Made by a program: the position numbers and the translations under genes
In this document: piece by piece, positions 37,879-46,315 of the stretch
Position numbering within the stretch: position 1 is the first letter of the stretch
How the letters are laid out: each line of letters begins with the position of its first letter
Notes under the pieces: model-generated
The model's database searches: none
What the model was told of the DNA's origin: nothing
The model's input: the letters and a program-made list of their open reading frames with translations, nothing else
Origin: Miltoncostaea sp963770865
GTDB lineage: Bacteria; Actinomycetota; Thermoleophilia; Miltoncostaeales; Miltoncostaeaceae
Assembly (NCBI GenBank): GCA_963770865.1
Contig: CAVYRD010000008.1
Location: 62,001-126,000 of the forward strand
Direction of reading: 5' to 3'
DNA length: 64,000 nt

Positions 37879-38313
37879 GCCAGGAGGCGCACCGGGTCCA
37901 GGATCACCAGGATCCGGTCGCCCACCTTGGCGATCGACTCGATCGCGTCGTGGGACCCGACCAGGGTCCCCTCCGGGCGGCGCCTCGGTGGCGTCGACGT
38001 CGATGGTCATCACCTCGCGCACCTCGTCCACGACCAGGCCGACGCTCGCGTCCCCGAGCTCGGTGATGACGACCTTCGCGCCCTCGGGGATCGCGCCGTC
38101 CAGGCCGAGCCGCACACGCAGGTTGACGACCGGGATGAGCCGGCCCCGCAGGTTGATGACGCCCTCCACGTCGCGCGAGCTGCCCGGCATCGGCCGGGGG
38201 GGCGCGTACTGGATGATCTCCTGCACGCGGGTGATGGTGATGCCGTAGTCCTCGTCAGCGAGGCTGAACATCACCAGCTGCTGCGTCGCGGACGCCTCGG
38301 TCGCCGTGCTCAT
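37875..38313 (-). pseudogene. cheW: chemotaxis coupling protein CheW, one frameshift
   Basis: About 145 residues: LVMFSLADEDYGITITRVQEI (about 13-33), GVINLRGRLIPVVNLRVRLG and VGLVVDEVREVMTID. After a slip near 37,978 it continues with DAIESIAKVGDRILVILD. It couples chemoreceptors to CheA, but neither CheA nor a receptor is in the window. ATG 38313 has GGAAGAGG upstream. The length is one base over a multiple of three, so an indel in a GC run is likely. Confidence 0.88.
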
Positions 38314-38363
38314 GTCGTCCTCTTCCGTCGTCGCCGGCCCCGGCCGTCCGGCCGCTGTTCCGT

Positions 38364-38390
38364 ATATCGGCACGCGGCGACGGGGCGTTA
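38364..38390 (-). promoter_or_regulatory. sigma-28-type promoter of cheW
   Basis: Minus strand: TAAC, 15 bases, GCCGATAT. About 50 bases upstream of the cheW ATG. Closest in the window to the classical TAAA-N15-GCCGATAA consensus. Confidence 0.65.
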
Positions 38391-38485
38391 GGCCGGGCGG
38401 GCCTCCCCCGGCTCCGCGCCGGCGAGCGGCCACTCGGCTCGACCGGGGGAGAGATCGCCCAGCCTCAAGGAATCCTCGAGGAGGC

Positions 38486-39726
38486 TCAGGCGAGCAGCCC
38501 GTCCCCCAGGACGCCCCCCGGCGCCGGCACGCCCGGCAGCGCGAAGAAGAACCCGCCGCCCTCGGCGCGCACGTATTCCTCGAGCGGCTCGCCGTTCAGC
38601 CGCCCCTGCACCGCGAGGAACCCGTCGGCCAGGCTGCGCTGGTAGCTGACGAAGGCGAGGCCCTGGTCGAGCTGCCCCGCGCCGTCGTAGCCGCGGCTGT
38701 AGGAGAAGCCGCGGCGCAGGATCAGGTTGCGCTCGGTCGCCGGCGTGCGCGGGTTGGCCAGGCGTATGTGGGCGTCGAGGGGGATGCGCGTCCCGTCCGG
38801 GTCGGAGGCGTAGTCGGGCACGTCGGTCTCGTGGGCCGCGCCGAGCGGCGCCCCGCTGGCCTTGTGCCGGCCGATGACGGCCTCCTGCTCGGCCAGCGAC
38901 GTGCGGTCCCACATCTCGACGAGCATCCGGATGACGCGGGCGACGTGGTACGAGCCGCCCGCCGTCCACGCCGGCTCGCCGTCCCCCGCCGCGGTCCAGA
39001 CGTGGCGCGCGAGCAGCTCCGCGTCGGTCGCGATGTTGGCCGTGCCGTCCAGGAACCCCAGGAAGTTGCGCGGCGACCCGGTCGAGCGGGCGCCCGCCGC
39101 CGAGCGCCGGTTGAAGCCGTCGACGACCCACTTCAGGGTCAGGCTCGCGCGGGTGCGGCGCATCAGCTGGCGCAGGGCGAAGACGACCGTGTCGGCGTGC
39201 TCGGCCTGCACGGTCAGCAGCAGGTCGCCGTGGCTGCGGGCCGGGTCGAGCCGGTCGTTGGCCATGAACGGCATCCGGACCAGCTCGCGCGGCCGCCGGT
39301 CGGCGAGGCCGAAGCGACCGTCGAAGAGCGAGGCGCCGACGCTCACGACGACGGCCAGGTTGTCGGGCGCGGGCTCGGGCCCGAGCATGCCGGAGTCGGC
39401 CGGCGGGTAGGCGGGGTCGCGCGCCTCCGGTGGCCGGCCGGACATCAGCCCGTCGATCTCGTCGGTCAGGTCCTCGAGCATGCGCCGCAGCCCCGCGCGG
39501 TCCGGCGCCACGACGGTGAAGGCCGCCATCAGGCCGATCGAGGGCGACGGCTGGGAGGTGATGCCGGCCTGGGGGGGCCGTGGAACGGTATGAAGGCGAG
39601 CGGCGGAGCGTCGGGGTCGGGGGCGCCCTCGCGGGCCCCGGCAGCGAGCGCGCCCGCGCTCGCGCCGATCGCGAGGCCCCCCGCGCCCGCGAGGAAGGCG
39701 CGCCGTGAGATGGCCGGTGGCGTCAT
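38486..39726 (-). pseudogene. efeB: Dyp-type haem peroxidase / EfeB, one frameshift
   Basis: Tat-exported: MTPPAISRRAFLAGAGGLAIG at the N-terminus. The peroxidase domain holds NFLGFLDGTANI (GxxDG motif) and the haem-ligand region AHIRLANPR. The frame breaks in a run of seven G at 39571-39577; eight would restore FHGPPQAGI, leading into the intact domain of about 345 residues. EfeB takes part in ferrous iron uptake and haem handling. Pairs with efeO upstream. Confidence 0.87.
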
Positions 39727-39730
39727 CGCC

Positions 39731-40690
39731 CTACGAGAGGTCGAGGGCGCCCGGCACCAGGGCCAGGTCCTCCGACAGCGCGGCCAGCCGGCCCTTCATG
39801 CGGTCGATCCGGGCGGCGGTCACGGTCGGACGGGGGCAGAGCTCCGGCGACGGGGACGCGCCGTCGGGCAGGCAGAACCGCACGTAGCCCGCGCCGCGGC
39901 GCAGCGGCGCGAGGCTCGCGTCGAGGGCCGCGAAGCCGTCCTGCAGGCGCGCCAGGAGGTCAGGATCGGCCTCCTCCAGCGCCGGCGTGAGGAGCTCGAC
40001 GACCCTGCGCGAACCTTCGACGTTCGCGGCGAAGTCCCAGAGATCCGTCTTGGAGTAGCGGTCCTCCTCGCCGGTGATCTTCCCGGCCGAGACCTCCTCG
40101 ATGAGCTCGGCCGCGCCCTTCGCCATCGCGGGCGGCGGGATCTGGAGGCCGTTCACGCCGGCCTGCAGAACGCCCAGGTCGCGGTCGAGGCGCGTGGCGA
40201 ACGCCGCACCACCGGCGGTGGTGTCCTTCTCCCACAGCAGGTACTCGAGGCGGTGCCACCCGGTGAAGTCCGGGTCCGAGGGGCCCGCGAAGTCGTCCAC
40301 GCGGGAGTCCACGACGGCGTCGGTGGCGCCGACCAGCCCGGCGATCGGCTCGATGGTCTCCCACGGCACGCGGCTCGGGGCGTAGGCCGCGTGCGCCGCC
40401 GCCAGGTCACCCGCGCGCACTGCGTCGGTGAGGACGGTGGCGCGCGTGCGCAGCTCGCGCACCTGATCCCGGACGTAGGCCTCGTACTCGTCCACCGCCG
40501 TCTGGACGAGCGGGTTCGACGAGGTCACCTCGGCCGTGTCGTCGGGGGCGAGACCCGAGCCCGATCCGCTGAGCGCGGTGGTGGACGGAGCCGGCCTGCT
40601 GCGCACGGCGGCTCCGTCGTCCCCGCAGCCGGCGAGGGCCAGCGCGAGCGGGGCGGACACCATCAGGGCGATCAGGGCGGGGCGGCGCAT
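39731..40690 (-). CDS. efeO: EfeO/EfeM-type iron-binding lipoprotein (peptidase M75 domain)
   Basis: 319 residues with a lipoprotein signal (APLALALAGC, lipid Cys near residue 22). The M75/imelysin-like domain is marked by FTGWHRLEYLLWEKD, which holds the HxxE iron motif. There is no cupredoxin domain, so it resembles EfeM. ATG 40690 follows GGAGG at good spacing. efeB follows directly. The permease EfeU is absent here. Confidence 0.85.
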   Translation of the reverse strand: MRRPALIALMVSAPLALALAGCGDDGAAVRSRPAPSTTALSGSGSGLAPDDTAEVTSSNPLVQTAVDEYEAYVRDQVRELRTRATVLTDAVRAGDLAAAHAAYAPSRVPWETIEPIAGLVGATDAVVDSRVDDFAGPSDPDFTGWHRLEYLLWEKDTTAGGAAFATRLDRDLGVLQAGVNGLQIPPPAMAKGAAELIEEVSAGKITGEEDRYSKTDLWDFAANVEGSRRVVELLTPALEEADPDLLARLQDGFAALDASLAPLRRGAGYVRFCLPDGASPSPELCPRPTVTAARIDRMKGRLAALSEDLALVPGALDLS

Positions 40691-40727
40691 GGGACCTCCG
40701 GTGACTTCGGCTCTAACGGAAACGCGC

Positions 40728-40743
40728 GTTAGGTTAACCGAAC
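40728..40743. promoter_or_regulatory. candidate DtxR/IdeR-type iron box before efeO
   Basis: GTTAGGTTAACCGAAC is a 16-base palindrome with one mismatched pair, built on GGTTAACC. It resembles the TTAGGTTAGSCTAACC boxes of actinobacterial DtxR/IdeR repressors. It lies 38-53 bases upstream of the efeO ATG. Confidence 0.5.
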
Positions 40744-40776
40744 ACCAGAACATCGGTGGCCCTGTGTCACCGCCCC

Positions 40777-41565
40777 CTAGCCGCCCCCGGCCGCCCGCAT
40801 GATGTGGGAGAGGTCGATGAACATCTGGGAGAAGAGCCCGTTGGTCAGCGAGATCATCGCCGGCAGCAGGATCGCGCTCCCGGCCAGCGCCACGATGATC
40901 TTGAGCGGCAGGCCGACGACGAAGACGTTCATCTGCGGCACCGAGCGGGAGATGATGCCGAGCGTCACGTCGGTGATCAGCAGGGCGCCGATGATCGGCG
41001 CGCCCACCTCGACGACCACGAGCAGGATGTCGTCGGCGCGGTTGAGGACGCCGGCGATCACGGCGTGCAGGTCCGGGTTCGCGAGCGGCGGCGCGAGCGT
41101 GAAGCTGCGGACCACCCCGGCCACCAGCAGCTGGTGGCCGCCGAGCGCCAGGAACGACGTCACGGCGAGCATGTTGTACCAGCGGCCGAGGATCGAGATG
41201 CTCGAGTTCGTGGTCGGGTCGAAGGCCTGCGAGATGGCGAAGCCGGCCGTCACGTCGAGGAAGGCGCCCGCGGTCTGGATGGCCGCGAACAGGAACTGGG
41301 CGACCAGGCCGAAGGCGAACCCGATGACGGCCTCCTTCACGGCCAGGGTCGCGAAGCCGACGATCCCCGCCGGCATCGTCCCGCCCTCCGCCGCGACGAT
41401 CGGCAGCGTGATGTAGCTGATGATGATCACGAGGCCCGCCTTGACGCGGGCCGGGATCATCTTCGAGCTGAAGACGGGCGCCACCACGAGCATCGCCGAC
41501 AGGCGCGTGGCGATGAGCATGAAGAGCGCGGCCTGGGGCGCGATCTGGGCGAGGATCTGGTCCAC
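40777..41565 (-). CDS. fliR: flagellar export gate protein FliR
   Basis: 262 residues, about six hydrophobic helices: FMLIATRLSAMLVVAPVFSS near the N-terminus, FAFGLVAQFLFAAIQTAGAFLD in the middle, and VVGLPLKIIVALAGSAILL toward the end. Part of the FliPQR core. Follows fliQ on the same strand after ten bases. Confidence 0.95.
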   Translation of the reverse strand: MDQILAQIAPQAALFMLIATRLSAMLVVAPVFSSKMIPARVKAGLVIIISYITLPIVAAEGGTMPAGIVGFATLAVKEAVIGFAFGLVAQFLFAAIQTAGAFLDVTAGFAISQAFDPTTNSSISILGRWYNMLAVTSFLALGGHQLLVAGVVRSFTLAPPLANPDLHAVIAGVLNRADDILLVVVEVGAPIIGALLITDVTLGIISRSVPQMNVFVVGLPLKIIVALAGSAILLPAMISLTNGLFSQMFIDLSHIMRAAGGG

Positions 41566-41575
41566 GCCGGCGCCC

Positions 41576-41851
41576 TCAGTGGTTGGAGCCGATGGCGGGG
41601 ATGCCGCTCCAGAGCTCGATCGTGAAGCCGAGCATCGTGTTCATCATCCACGGCCCCGCGACCACGATCACGACGACCACGGCGAGGATCTTGGGGATGA
41701 ACGTGAGCGTCGGCTCCTGGAGCTGCGTCACGGCCTGGAAGATCGACACGAGCAGGCCGACGACAAGGCTCACGCCCAGCACCGGCAGCGAGATCTGCAG
41801 CGTCACCCACATGGTGCGCGCGCCGATCTCCATGATCTGGCCCTGGTCCAT
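41576..41851 (-). CDS. fliQ: flagellar export gate protein FliQ
   Basis: 91 residues, two hydrophobic hairpin helices (ISLPVLGVSLVVGLLVSIFQ and ILAVVVVIVVAGPWMM) separated by AVTQLQEPTLTFIPK, the family signature. Typical length. Nineteen bases behind fliP. Confidence 0.96.
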   Translation of the reverse strand: MDQGQIMEIGARTMWVTLQISLPVLGVSLVVGLLVSIFQAVTQLQEPTLTFIPKILAVVVVIVVAGPWMMNTMLGFTIELWSGIPAIGSNH

Positions 41852-41870
41852 CAGCGCTCCGCTCCGGGGG

Positions 41871-42719
41871 TCATGTCATGAACCCCTGGACGAGGGACTC
41901 GGACACCAGGTGCCAGCCGTCCACCAGCACGAACAGCAGGATCTTGAACGGCAGTGAGATCACGACCGGGGGCAGCATCACCATGCCCATGCTCATGACG
42001 GTCAACGCGATCACCATGTCGATGACGAGGAACGGGATCAGGATCAGGAAGCCGATCTCGAAGGCCGTCTTCAGCTCGGAGAGGACGTAGGCCGGGATCA
42101 GGACCGTCGTGGGGACGTCGGCGCGGGTCTTCGGGCGCGGCTGCTTCGAGAGCTCGGTGAAGAGCGCCAGGTCCTTCTGGTCCACCTGCTTGAACATGAA
42201 CTCGCGGATCGGCTCCTCGGCGCGGTGGAGGGCCGTCTTCTCGTCGATCTTCTTGTCCATCAGCGGCTGCAGGGCCTGGTCGTTGATCTGTGTGAAGGTC
42301 GGCGCCATCACGAACAGGCTGAGGAACAGAGAGATGCCCACCAGCACCTGGTTGGGGGGCATCGACGGCGTGCCCAGCGCGTTCCGCACGAAGCCGAGCA
42401 CGATGATGATCCGGGTGAAGCTGGTCATCATGATCAGGATCGACGGGGCGAGGCTCAGCACCGTGAGCAGGGCGAGGAGCTGAAGCGAGGTCGAGACCTC
42501 GCCGTCCTTGCCGTTGAGGTTCAGGTTGATCCCGGCCGGGGCGGCCGACGCGATCGCCGGCCAGGCGATGCAGGCCAGCGCCATGACCAGCGGCGAGAGC
42601 AGGAAGCCGCGGCGCAGCCAGCGGCGCCGGCGCGTGCGCGCGGGCGGCGGCATGGCGGCGACGATGCGCTCGCGCAGCGTCGGCAGCGGCCCCGGGACCG
42701 ACGCGGGGAGCGTGCTCAC
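41871..42719 (-). CDS. fliP: flagellar export gate protein FliP
   Basis: 282 residues with an N-terminal signal sequence (LLSPLVMALACIAWPAIASA), as usual for FliP. It carries SILIMMTSFTRIIIVLGFVR, TPSMPPNQVLVGISLFLS and GMVMLPPVVISLPFKILLFV. GTG 42719 overlaps the fliO stop as GTGA. The apparent longer reading frame joining FliO and FliP comes from an extra base in fliO. Confidence 0.95.
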   Translation of the reverse strand: MSTLPASVPGPLPTLRERIVAAMPPPARTRRRRWLRRGFLLSPLVMALACIAWPAIASAAPAGINLNLNGKDGEVSTSLQLLALLTVLSLAPSILIMMTSFTRIIIVLGFVRNALGTPSMPPNQVLVGISLFLSLFVMAPTFTQINDQALQPLMDKKIDEKTALHRAEEPIREFMFKQVDQKDLALFTELSKQPRPKTRADVPTTVLIPAYVLSELKTAFEIGFLILIPFLVIDMVIALTVMSMGMVMLPPVVISLPFKILLFVLVDGWHLVSESLVQGFMT

Positions 42720-43403
42720 GGGCGGCGCGTGGTCATGGCGCGCAGGCGCTCGACCAGGGTGGCGTCGGCCGGGGGCGCCTGTCGCGGTGGCGACGGCGCG
42801 CTCCCTGTCGTCCATCGTCGCGGACGCGGCGGCGGAGTGGCGGGCGTAGCCGGGCCCGGGCGGCGCGACCTCGGTGACGCCGGCGGCGTCCTCGGCCCCG
42901 ATGCGGGCGACCGCGTTGACGCTGTGGTCGGTGGCGCCGACCAGGACCATCTCCTCGCCGATGCGCACCAGGTGCAGCGTGCGGTTGGGGCCGAGCGAGG
43001 TGGTCGCGACGACGTCGATGATCGACGAGCCGCCGCGCTCGTCGAGGGCCGGGTAGCGCGAGCGCTGGATGCGCTTCATGACGAACCAGACGGCCGCGAT
43101 CAGGCCGACCACGACGACCAGGCCGAGGCCCAGGCGCAGCAGCGTGCCGCCCGCGCCGCCCGACAGGCCGGCCGGCGAGGAGGAGCCCTCGGGGATCGGC
43201 AGCGACTCGGGGTCCACCTTCTTGGTGGTCGTGGTCGTCGTCGCGCCGAGCGCCGGGACCGCGCCGGTGGCGAGGGCGGTGGCCGCGAGGACGCCGAGGA
43301 TGACGAGGGCCCGCCCCGCCGCGGCGATCCGCGGGAGCGAGGGGCGCATCCGGCGCCGAGGGGTGGAGGGCGATCCGTGCCTGGTCGGGGGATGGGTGAC
43401 CAT
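42716..43403 (-). pseudogene. fliO: flagellar protein FliO, one frameshift near its end
   Basis: About 229 residues. A secreted or membrane N-terminus is followed by a transmembrane helix LGLGLVVVVGLIAAVWFVM. The FliO domain reads VVATTSLGPNRTLHLVRIGEEMVLVG. The C-terminus ATLVERLRAMTTRRP and its stop are restored if one C is removed from a run of five at about 42,775. FliO assists FliP ring assembly. Uncorrected, it reads straight into fliP. Confidence 0.8.
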
Positions 43404-43446
43404 GGCGTGGGGTGCGCCGGCGGGCCGGCGCGGGTGACTCAGACGG

Positions 43447-43502
43447 CTATCGGCGACTCACCGGGCCGGTTGCGATATCGGTCCGCGGGGGGCGCGACTT
43501 GA
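43447..43502 (-). promoter_or_regulatory. two overlapping sigma-28-type promoter candidates before fliO
   Basis: Minus strand: GCAA-N15-GCCGATAG with its -10 at 43447-43454, and TCAA-N16-ACCGATAT with its -10 at 43475-43482. Both lie in the 112-base gap between fliY and fliO, the only sizeable gap in this run. Confidence 0.5.
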
Positions 43503-43515
43503 CCCGCAGGTCGCC

Positions 43516-44706
43516 TCACGCGCCCTCGGCCGCGAGGCCGCGCAGGCGCTTGGCCTGGCTCGCGACGTCGGTGATGCGCACCCCGAACTCCTCGTCGATC
43601 ACGACGACCTCGCCGCGGGCGATCTGCTTGCCGTTGACCAGCACGTCGACCGGGCCGCCGGCAAGCTTGTCGAGCTCGACGATGGAGCCGGGGACGAGCT
43701 CGAGCACGTCGCGGATGCGCAGCGAGGCGCGGCCCAGCTCGACCGTGACCTGGAGCGGCACGTCGAGCAGCATGCTGATGTCGCTGCCGCCGGGCGACGA
43801 CGGCACGTCGTCGAGGGTCGGGAAGGTGACCGGCTGGGCCACGGGGACCGGCACCGAGTGCAGGTGGCGGTCGTCCTCGGCCGGCTCGGGCGCGGGGGCC
43901 ACGGCCGCGACGGCGGCGTCGGCCGGGGCCGGCGCGGGGGCGGGCCCGGCCGGCGGCGCGGGCGCGGCGGGCTGGATCAGCCCCTCCACCAGCGAGCGCG
44001 CGAAGCCGATCGGCATCAGCTGCATCAGCGTGGTGTCGAGCAGGTCGCCGACCGTGAGCTGGAACGAGGTGCGCACGAGCGCCCCCTCGAAGCCCAGGGT
44101 GCCGCCGAAGGCCTCGTCGCGCAGGTCCAGCATGTGGACCTGGGGGGCGGAGATGTCGATGCGGTGGCCCATCATCTCGGCCATCGCCGTCGCGGCGCTG
44201 CCCATCATCTGGTTCATCGCCTCGCCCACCGCGGAGGCGTGCAGCTCGCCGATCTCGTCCGAGGCCGCGCCCTCGCCGCCCATCATCAGGTCGGCGACCA
44301 CGGAGGCGTCGCGCGTGGACAGCAGGAAGACGTTGCGGCCGTCGAGGCCCTCGGTGTACTCGATGATCACGAGCACGGCCGGCCCGGCGAAGTCCCGGCG
44401 CACCGCGTCCTCGTCGATCAGGTCGACCGTCGGCGTTGTGATCTGCACCGGGCGCGAGAGCAGGGCGCTGAGGGCCGTCGCGGCGCTCGACATGCAGATG
44501 TTGCCGATCTCGCCGACCGTGTCGCGCTCGACGTCGGTGATCCCCTCGTCGGCGGACGCGAGAGGCGCGTCGGCGACCTCGGCCTCGACCTCGGCCTCGA
44601 CCGGGGCCTCGGCCTCGGTGACCGGCTCCTCGGCCGGCGCGGAGGTCACGCCCCCGTTCACGAGCGCGTCGATGTCCTCCTGGGAGAGGCTCTCTCCTCC
44701 GCTCAT
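43516..44706 (-). CDS. fliY: FliY: motor switch protein with CheC-type phosphatase domain
   Basis: 396 residues. N-terminal CheY-binding peptide LSQEDIDALV (7-16). The CheC-like domain has two complete active centres: D62-x3-E66-x2-N69-x22-P92 and S158-x3-E162-x2-N165-x22-P188. A Pro/Ala linker is followed by a FliN domain (about 310-396, LDVPLQVTVELGRASLRI). It switches rotor direction and dephosphorylates CheY-P, as in Bacillus. The ATG overlaps the fliM stop as ATGA. Confidence 0.93.
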   Translation of the reverse strand: MSGGESLSQEDIDALVNGGVTSAPAEEPVTEAEAPVEAEVEAEVADAPLASADEGITDVERDTVGEIGNICMSSAATALSALLSRPVQITTPTVDLIDEDAVRRDFAGPAVLVIIEYTEGLDGRNVFLLSTRDASVVADLMMGGEGAASDEIGELHASAVGEAMNQMMGSAATAMAEMMGHRIDISAPQVHMLDLRDEAFGGTLGFEGALVRTSFQLTVGDLLDTTLMQLMPIGFARSLVEGLIQPAAPAPPAGPAPAPAPADAAVAAVAPAPEPAEDDRHLHSVPVPVAQPVTFPTLDDVPSSPGGSDISMLLDVPLQVTVELGRASLRIRDVLELVPGSIVELDKLAGGPVDVLVNGKQIARGEVVVIDEEFGVRITDVASQAKRLRGLAAEGA

Positions 44707-45698
44707 GCGATGGTCCTTTCGAGGTCCTCGATCACGCTGGTGATCTGCACGGCGGCGTTGCGGCCGCGCGTGCCGGGCTGGGCGTGGAAGGCGTTGCGCT
44801 CGCCGACGCGCACGACGGCGTCGGATCCGGGCGCGACGGACAGCGGGATGACGTCGCCCGGCGCGAGCGCCAGGAGGTCGCCGACGTTGAGCCGGGCGTT
44901 GCCGAGCTCGACCGTGAGCGGCACCCTCACGCCGCCGAGGTGGGACGCGATGTCCTCCTGCAGCTCGGGCGACGAGGCCTCGGTCAGGTTCGAGAAGTAG
45001 CTCTGGGCCGTGAGCTTGTCCATCGCCGGCTCGAGCACGACGTAGGGGACGCAGAGCGAGACCGTGCCGGTGGCCGCGCCGATGTGGACCTCGAAGGTGA
45101 TCAGCACGACCATCTCGGAGGGCGCCACGACCTGCGCGAACTGTGGGTTCATCTCCACTCCGACGCGCCGGAAGCGCAGCGGGATGACGCTCGCCCACGC
45201 CTCGGTGAAGCCGCCGAGGATCGTCTCGGTCACGTTCTGGACCAGGGCCAGCTCGATCTCGGTCAGCTCGCGCGGCTTGGGGCGCTGGGTGCCGGGGCCC
45301 CCCGCCAGGCGGTCGATGATCGAGAAGACGAGCGGCAGGCTGATCTCGACGACCGCGTTGCCCTCGAGGGGCTCCATCGTGACGATCGTGATCAGGCTCG
45401 GGGCCGGCATCGAGTTGACGAACTCGCCGTAGCTGAGCTGGTCGGCGCTCACGACCTCGACGTCCACCATCGCCCGCAGGGACCCCGAGAGCTGGGTCTG
45501 GACGGCGCGGCAGAAGACCTCGTGGAGCAGCTCGATGGTGCGCAGCTGGTCCTTCGAGAACTTGCTGGGCCGCAGGAAGTCGAACGAGCGGACCTGCGGC
45601 TCGGCCAGGTCCTCGCGCATGGCGACCGGGTCAACCTCACCGGTTGACATGGCGGTCAGGAGCGCATCGATCTCGCTCTGGGAGAGAACCTCCGGCAC
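44703..45698 (-). CDS. fliM: flagellar motor switch protein FliM
   Basis: 331 residues. N-terminal CheY-binding EVLSQSEIDALL, then the FliM middle domain (FDFLRPSKFSKDQLRTIELLHE, VVEISLPLVFSIIDRLAGGPG) and a C-terminal FliN-like domain (VPLTVELGNARLNVGDLLAL). GTG 45698 is chosen over an in-frame ATG at 45740, because a sigma-28-type promoter occupies 45706-45732 and ends seven bases before this GTG. The region upstream also holds the divergent promoter of an ATPase gene. Confidence 0.94.
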   Translation of the reverse strand: MPEVLSQSEIDALLTAMSTGEVDPVAMREDLAEPQVRSFDFLRPSKFSKDQLRTIELLHEVFCRAVQTQLSGSLRAMVDVEVVSADQLSYGEFVNSMPAPSLITIVTMEPLEGNAVVEISLPLVFSIIDRLAGGPGTQRPKPRELTEIELALVQNVTETILGGFTEAWASVIPLRFRRVGVEMNPQFAQVVAPSEMVVLITFEVHIGAATGTVSLCVPYVVLEPAMDKLTAQSYFSNLTEASSPELQEDIASHLGGVRVPLTVELGNARLNVGDLLALAPGDVIPLSVAPGSDAVVRVGERNAFHAQPGTRGRNAAVQITSVIEDLERTIA

Positions 45699-45705
45699 GC
45701 CCCTG

Positions 45706-45732
45706 TCATCGGCCGTGCCCCCGGATAGTTGA
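45706..45732 (-). promoter_or_regulatory. sigma-28-type promoter of fliM-fliY
   Basis: Minus strand: TCAA, 15 bases, GCCGATGA, then seven bases to GTG 45698. The transcript should start at or near the start codon. Confidence 0.7.
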
Positions 45733-45779
45733 GTGGCCATCCCTCCGTTCGGCTGGCCCCTCCGCCCGAGCCGGATCGT

Positions 45780-45785
45780 TACGCT
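45780..45785 (+). promoter_or_regulatory. possible -10 element of the ATPase gene at 45840
   Basis: TACGCT within CGTTACGCTCTC, about 55 bases before GTG 45840, on the strand opposite the fliM promoter. Confidence 0.35.
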
Positions 45786-45839
45786 CTCACCTGCTGTCGC
45801 GGACGGATCCGCGCCGTCCATCACGAGGCGCAGGCAGGG

Positions 45840-46247
45840 GTGGAGAACAAGACGCACTACAGGGCCGCGCTGGGGACCGATCCCGCTGAGATCGCGCAGG
45901 TGCGCGCCGACGTGGACGCGCTCGCGTCCCGACACGGGTTCGGCGACCGGGCGGGCGACCTCGTGCTCGCGCTCGACGAGGTGATCGCGAACGCCCAGGA
46001 GCACGGGCGCGCGCCGATCGTCGTCGAGGCGTGGGTCGACGGACGGATCGTGGTCGAGGTCTCCGATGTCGGCCGCGGGTTCGACCGCCAGCGCGTCTGG
46101 AGCGCCCATCCCCCCACCCCCTACGGCCAGCGCGGACGGGGCCTCTGGATCACGCGCCAGCTGACCGACGCGGTCTCGATCAGCTCGGGCCGGATGGGGA
46201 CCACCGTGCGGATCGAGCTCTCCCCGGACCCGCACATCGGGGCGTAG
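45840..46247 (+). CDS. RsbW-like ATP-binding protein (anti-sigma kinase fold)
   Basis: 135 residues of a single HATPase domain: ALDEVIANAQEHG (N box, about 40-52), VEVSDVGRGF (G1) and GQRGRGLWITRQL (G2). There is no dimerisation or sensor domain, so it fits the RsbW/SpoIIAB-type serine kinase group, not a histidine kinase. The start is taken at GTG 45840; an in-frame ATG upstream would add about 37 residues of poor composition. Divergent from fliM, so control of a flagellar sigma factor is possible but unproven. Confidence 0.75.
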   Translation: MENKTHYRAALGTDPAEIAQVRADVDALASRHGFGDRAGDLVLALDEVIANAQEHGRAPIVVEAWVDGRIVVEVSDVGRGFDRQRVWSAHPPTPYGQRGRGLWITRQLTDAVSISSGRMGTTVRIELSPDPHIGA

Positions 46248-46302
46248 CGAGGCGCGGTCCACCCGGCCGAGCGCCCGTGGTCCACCCGGCCGGCAGCCCG
46301 GG

Positions 46303-46308
46303 TAGCGT
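46303..46308 (+). promoter_or_regulatory. leaderless -10 element of the epimerase gene
   Basis: TAGCGT ends seven bases before ATG 46316. Confidence 0.55.
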
Positions 46309-46315
46309 TTGCGCG

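Noticed and set aside
38401..38485. Inverted sequence CCTC...GAGG behind efeB as a terminator
   Set aside because: The stem is only five or six pairs with a long loop, not better than chance in this composition.
41871..43403. A genuine FliO-FliP fusion protein of 510 residues
   Set aside because: The junction residues have poor composition. Removing one C restores a FliO ending and the usual GTGA overlap.
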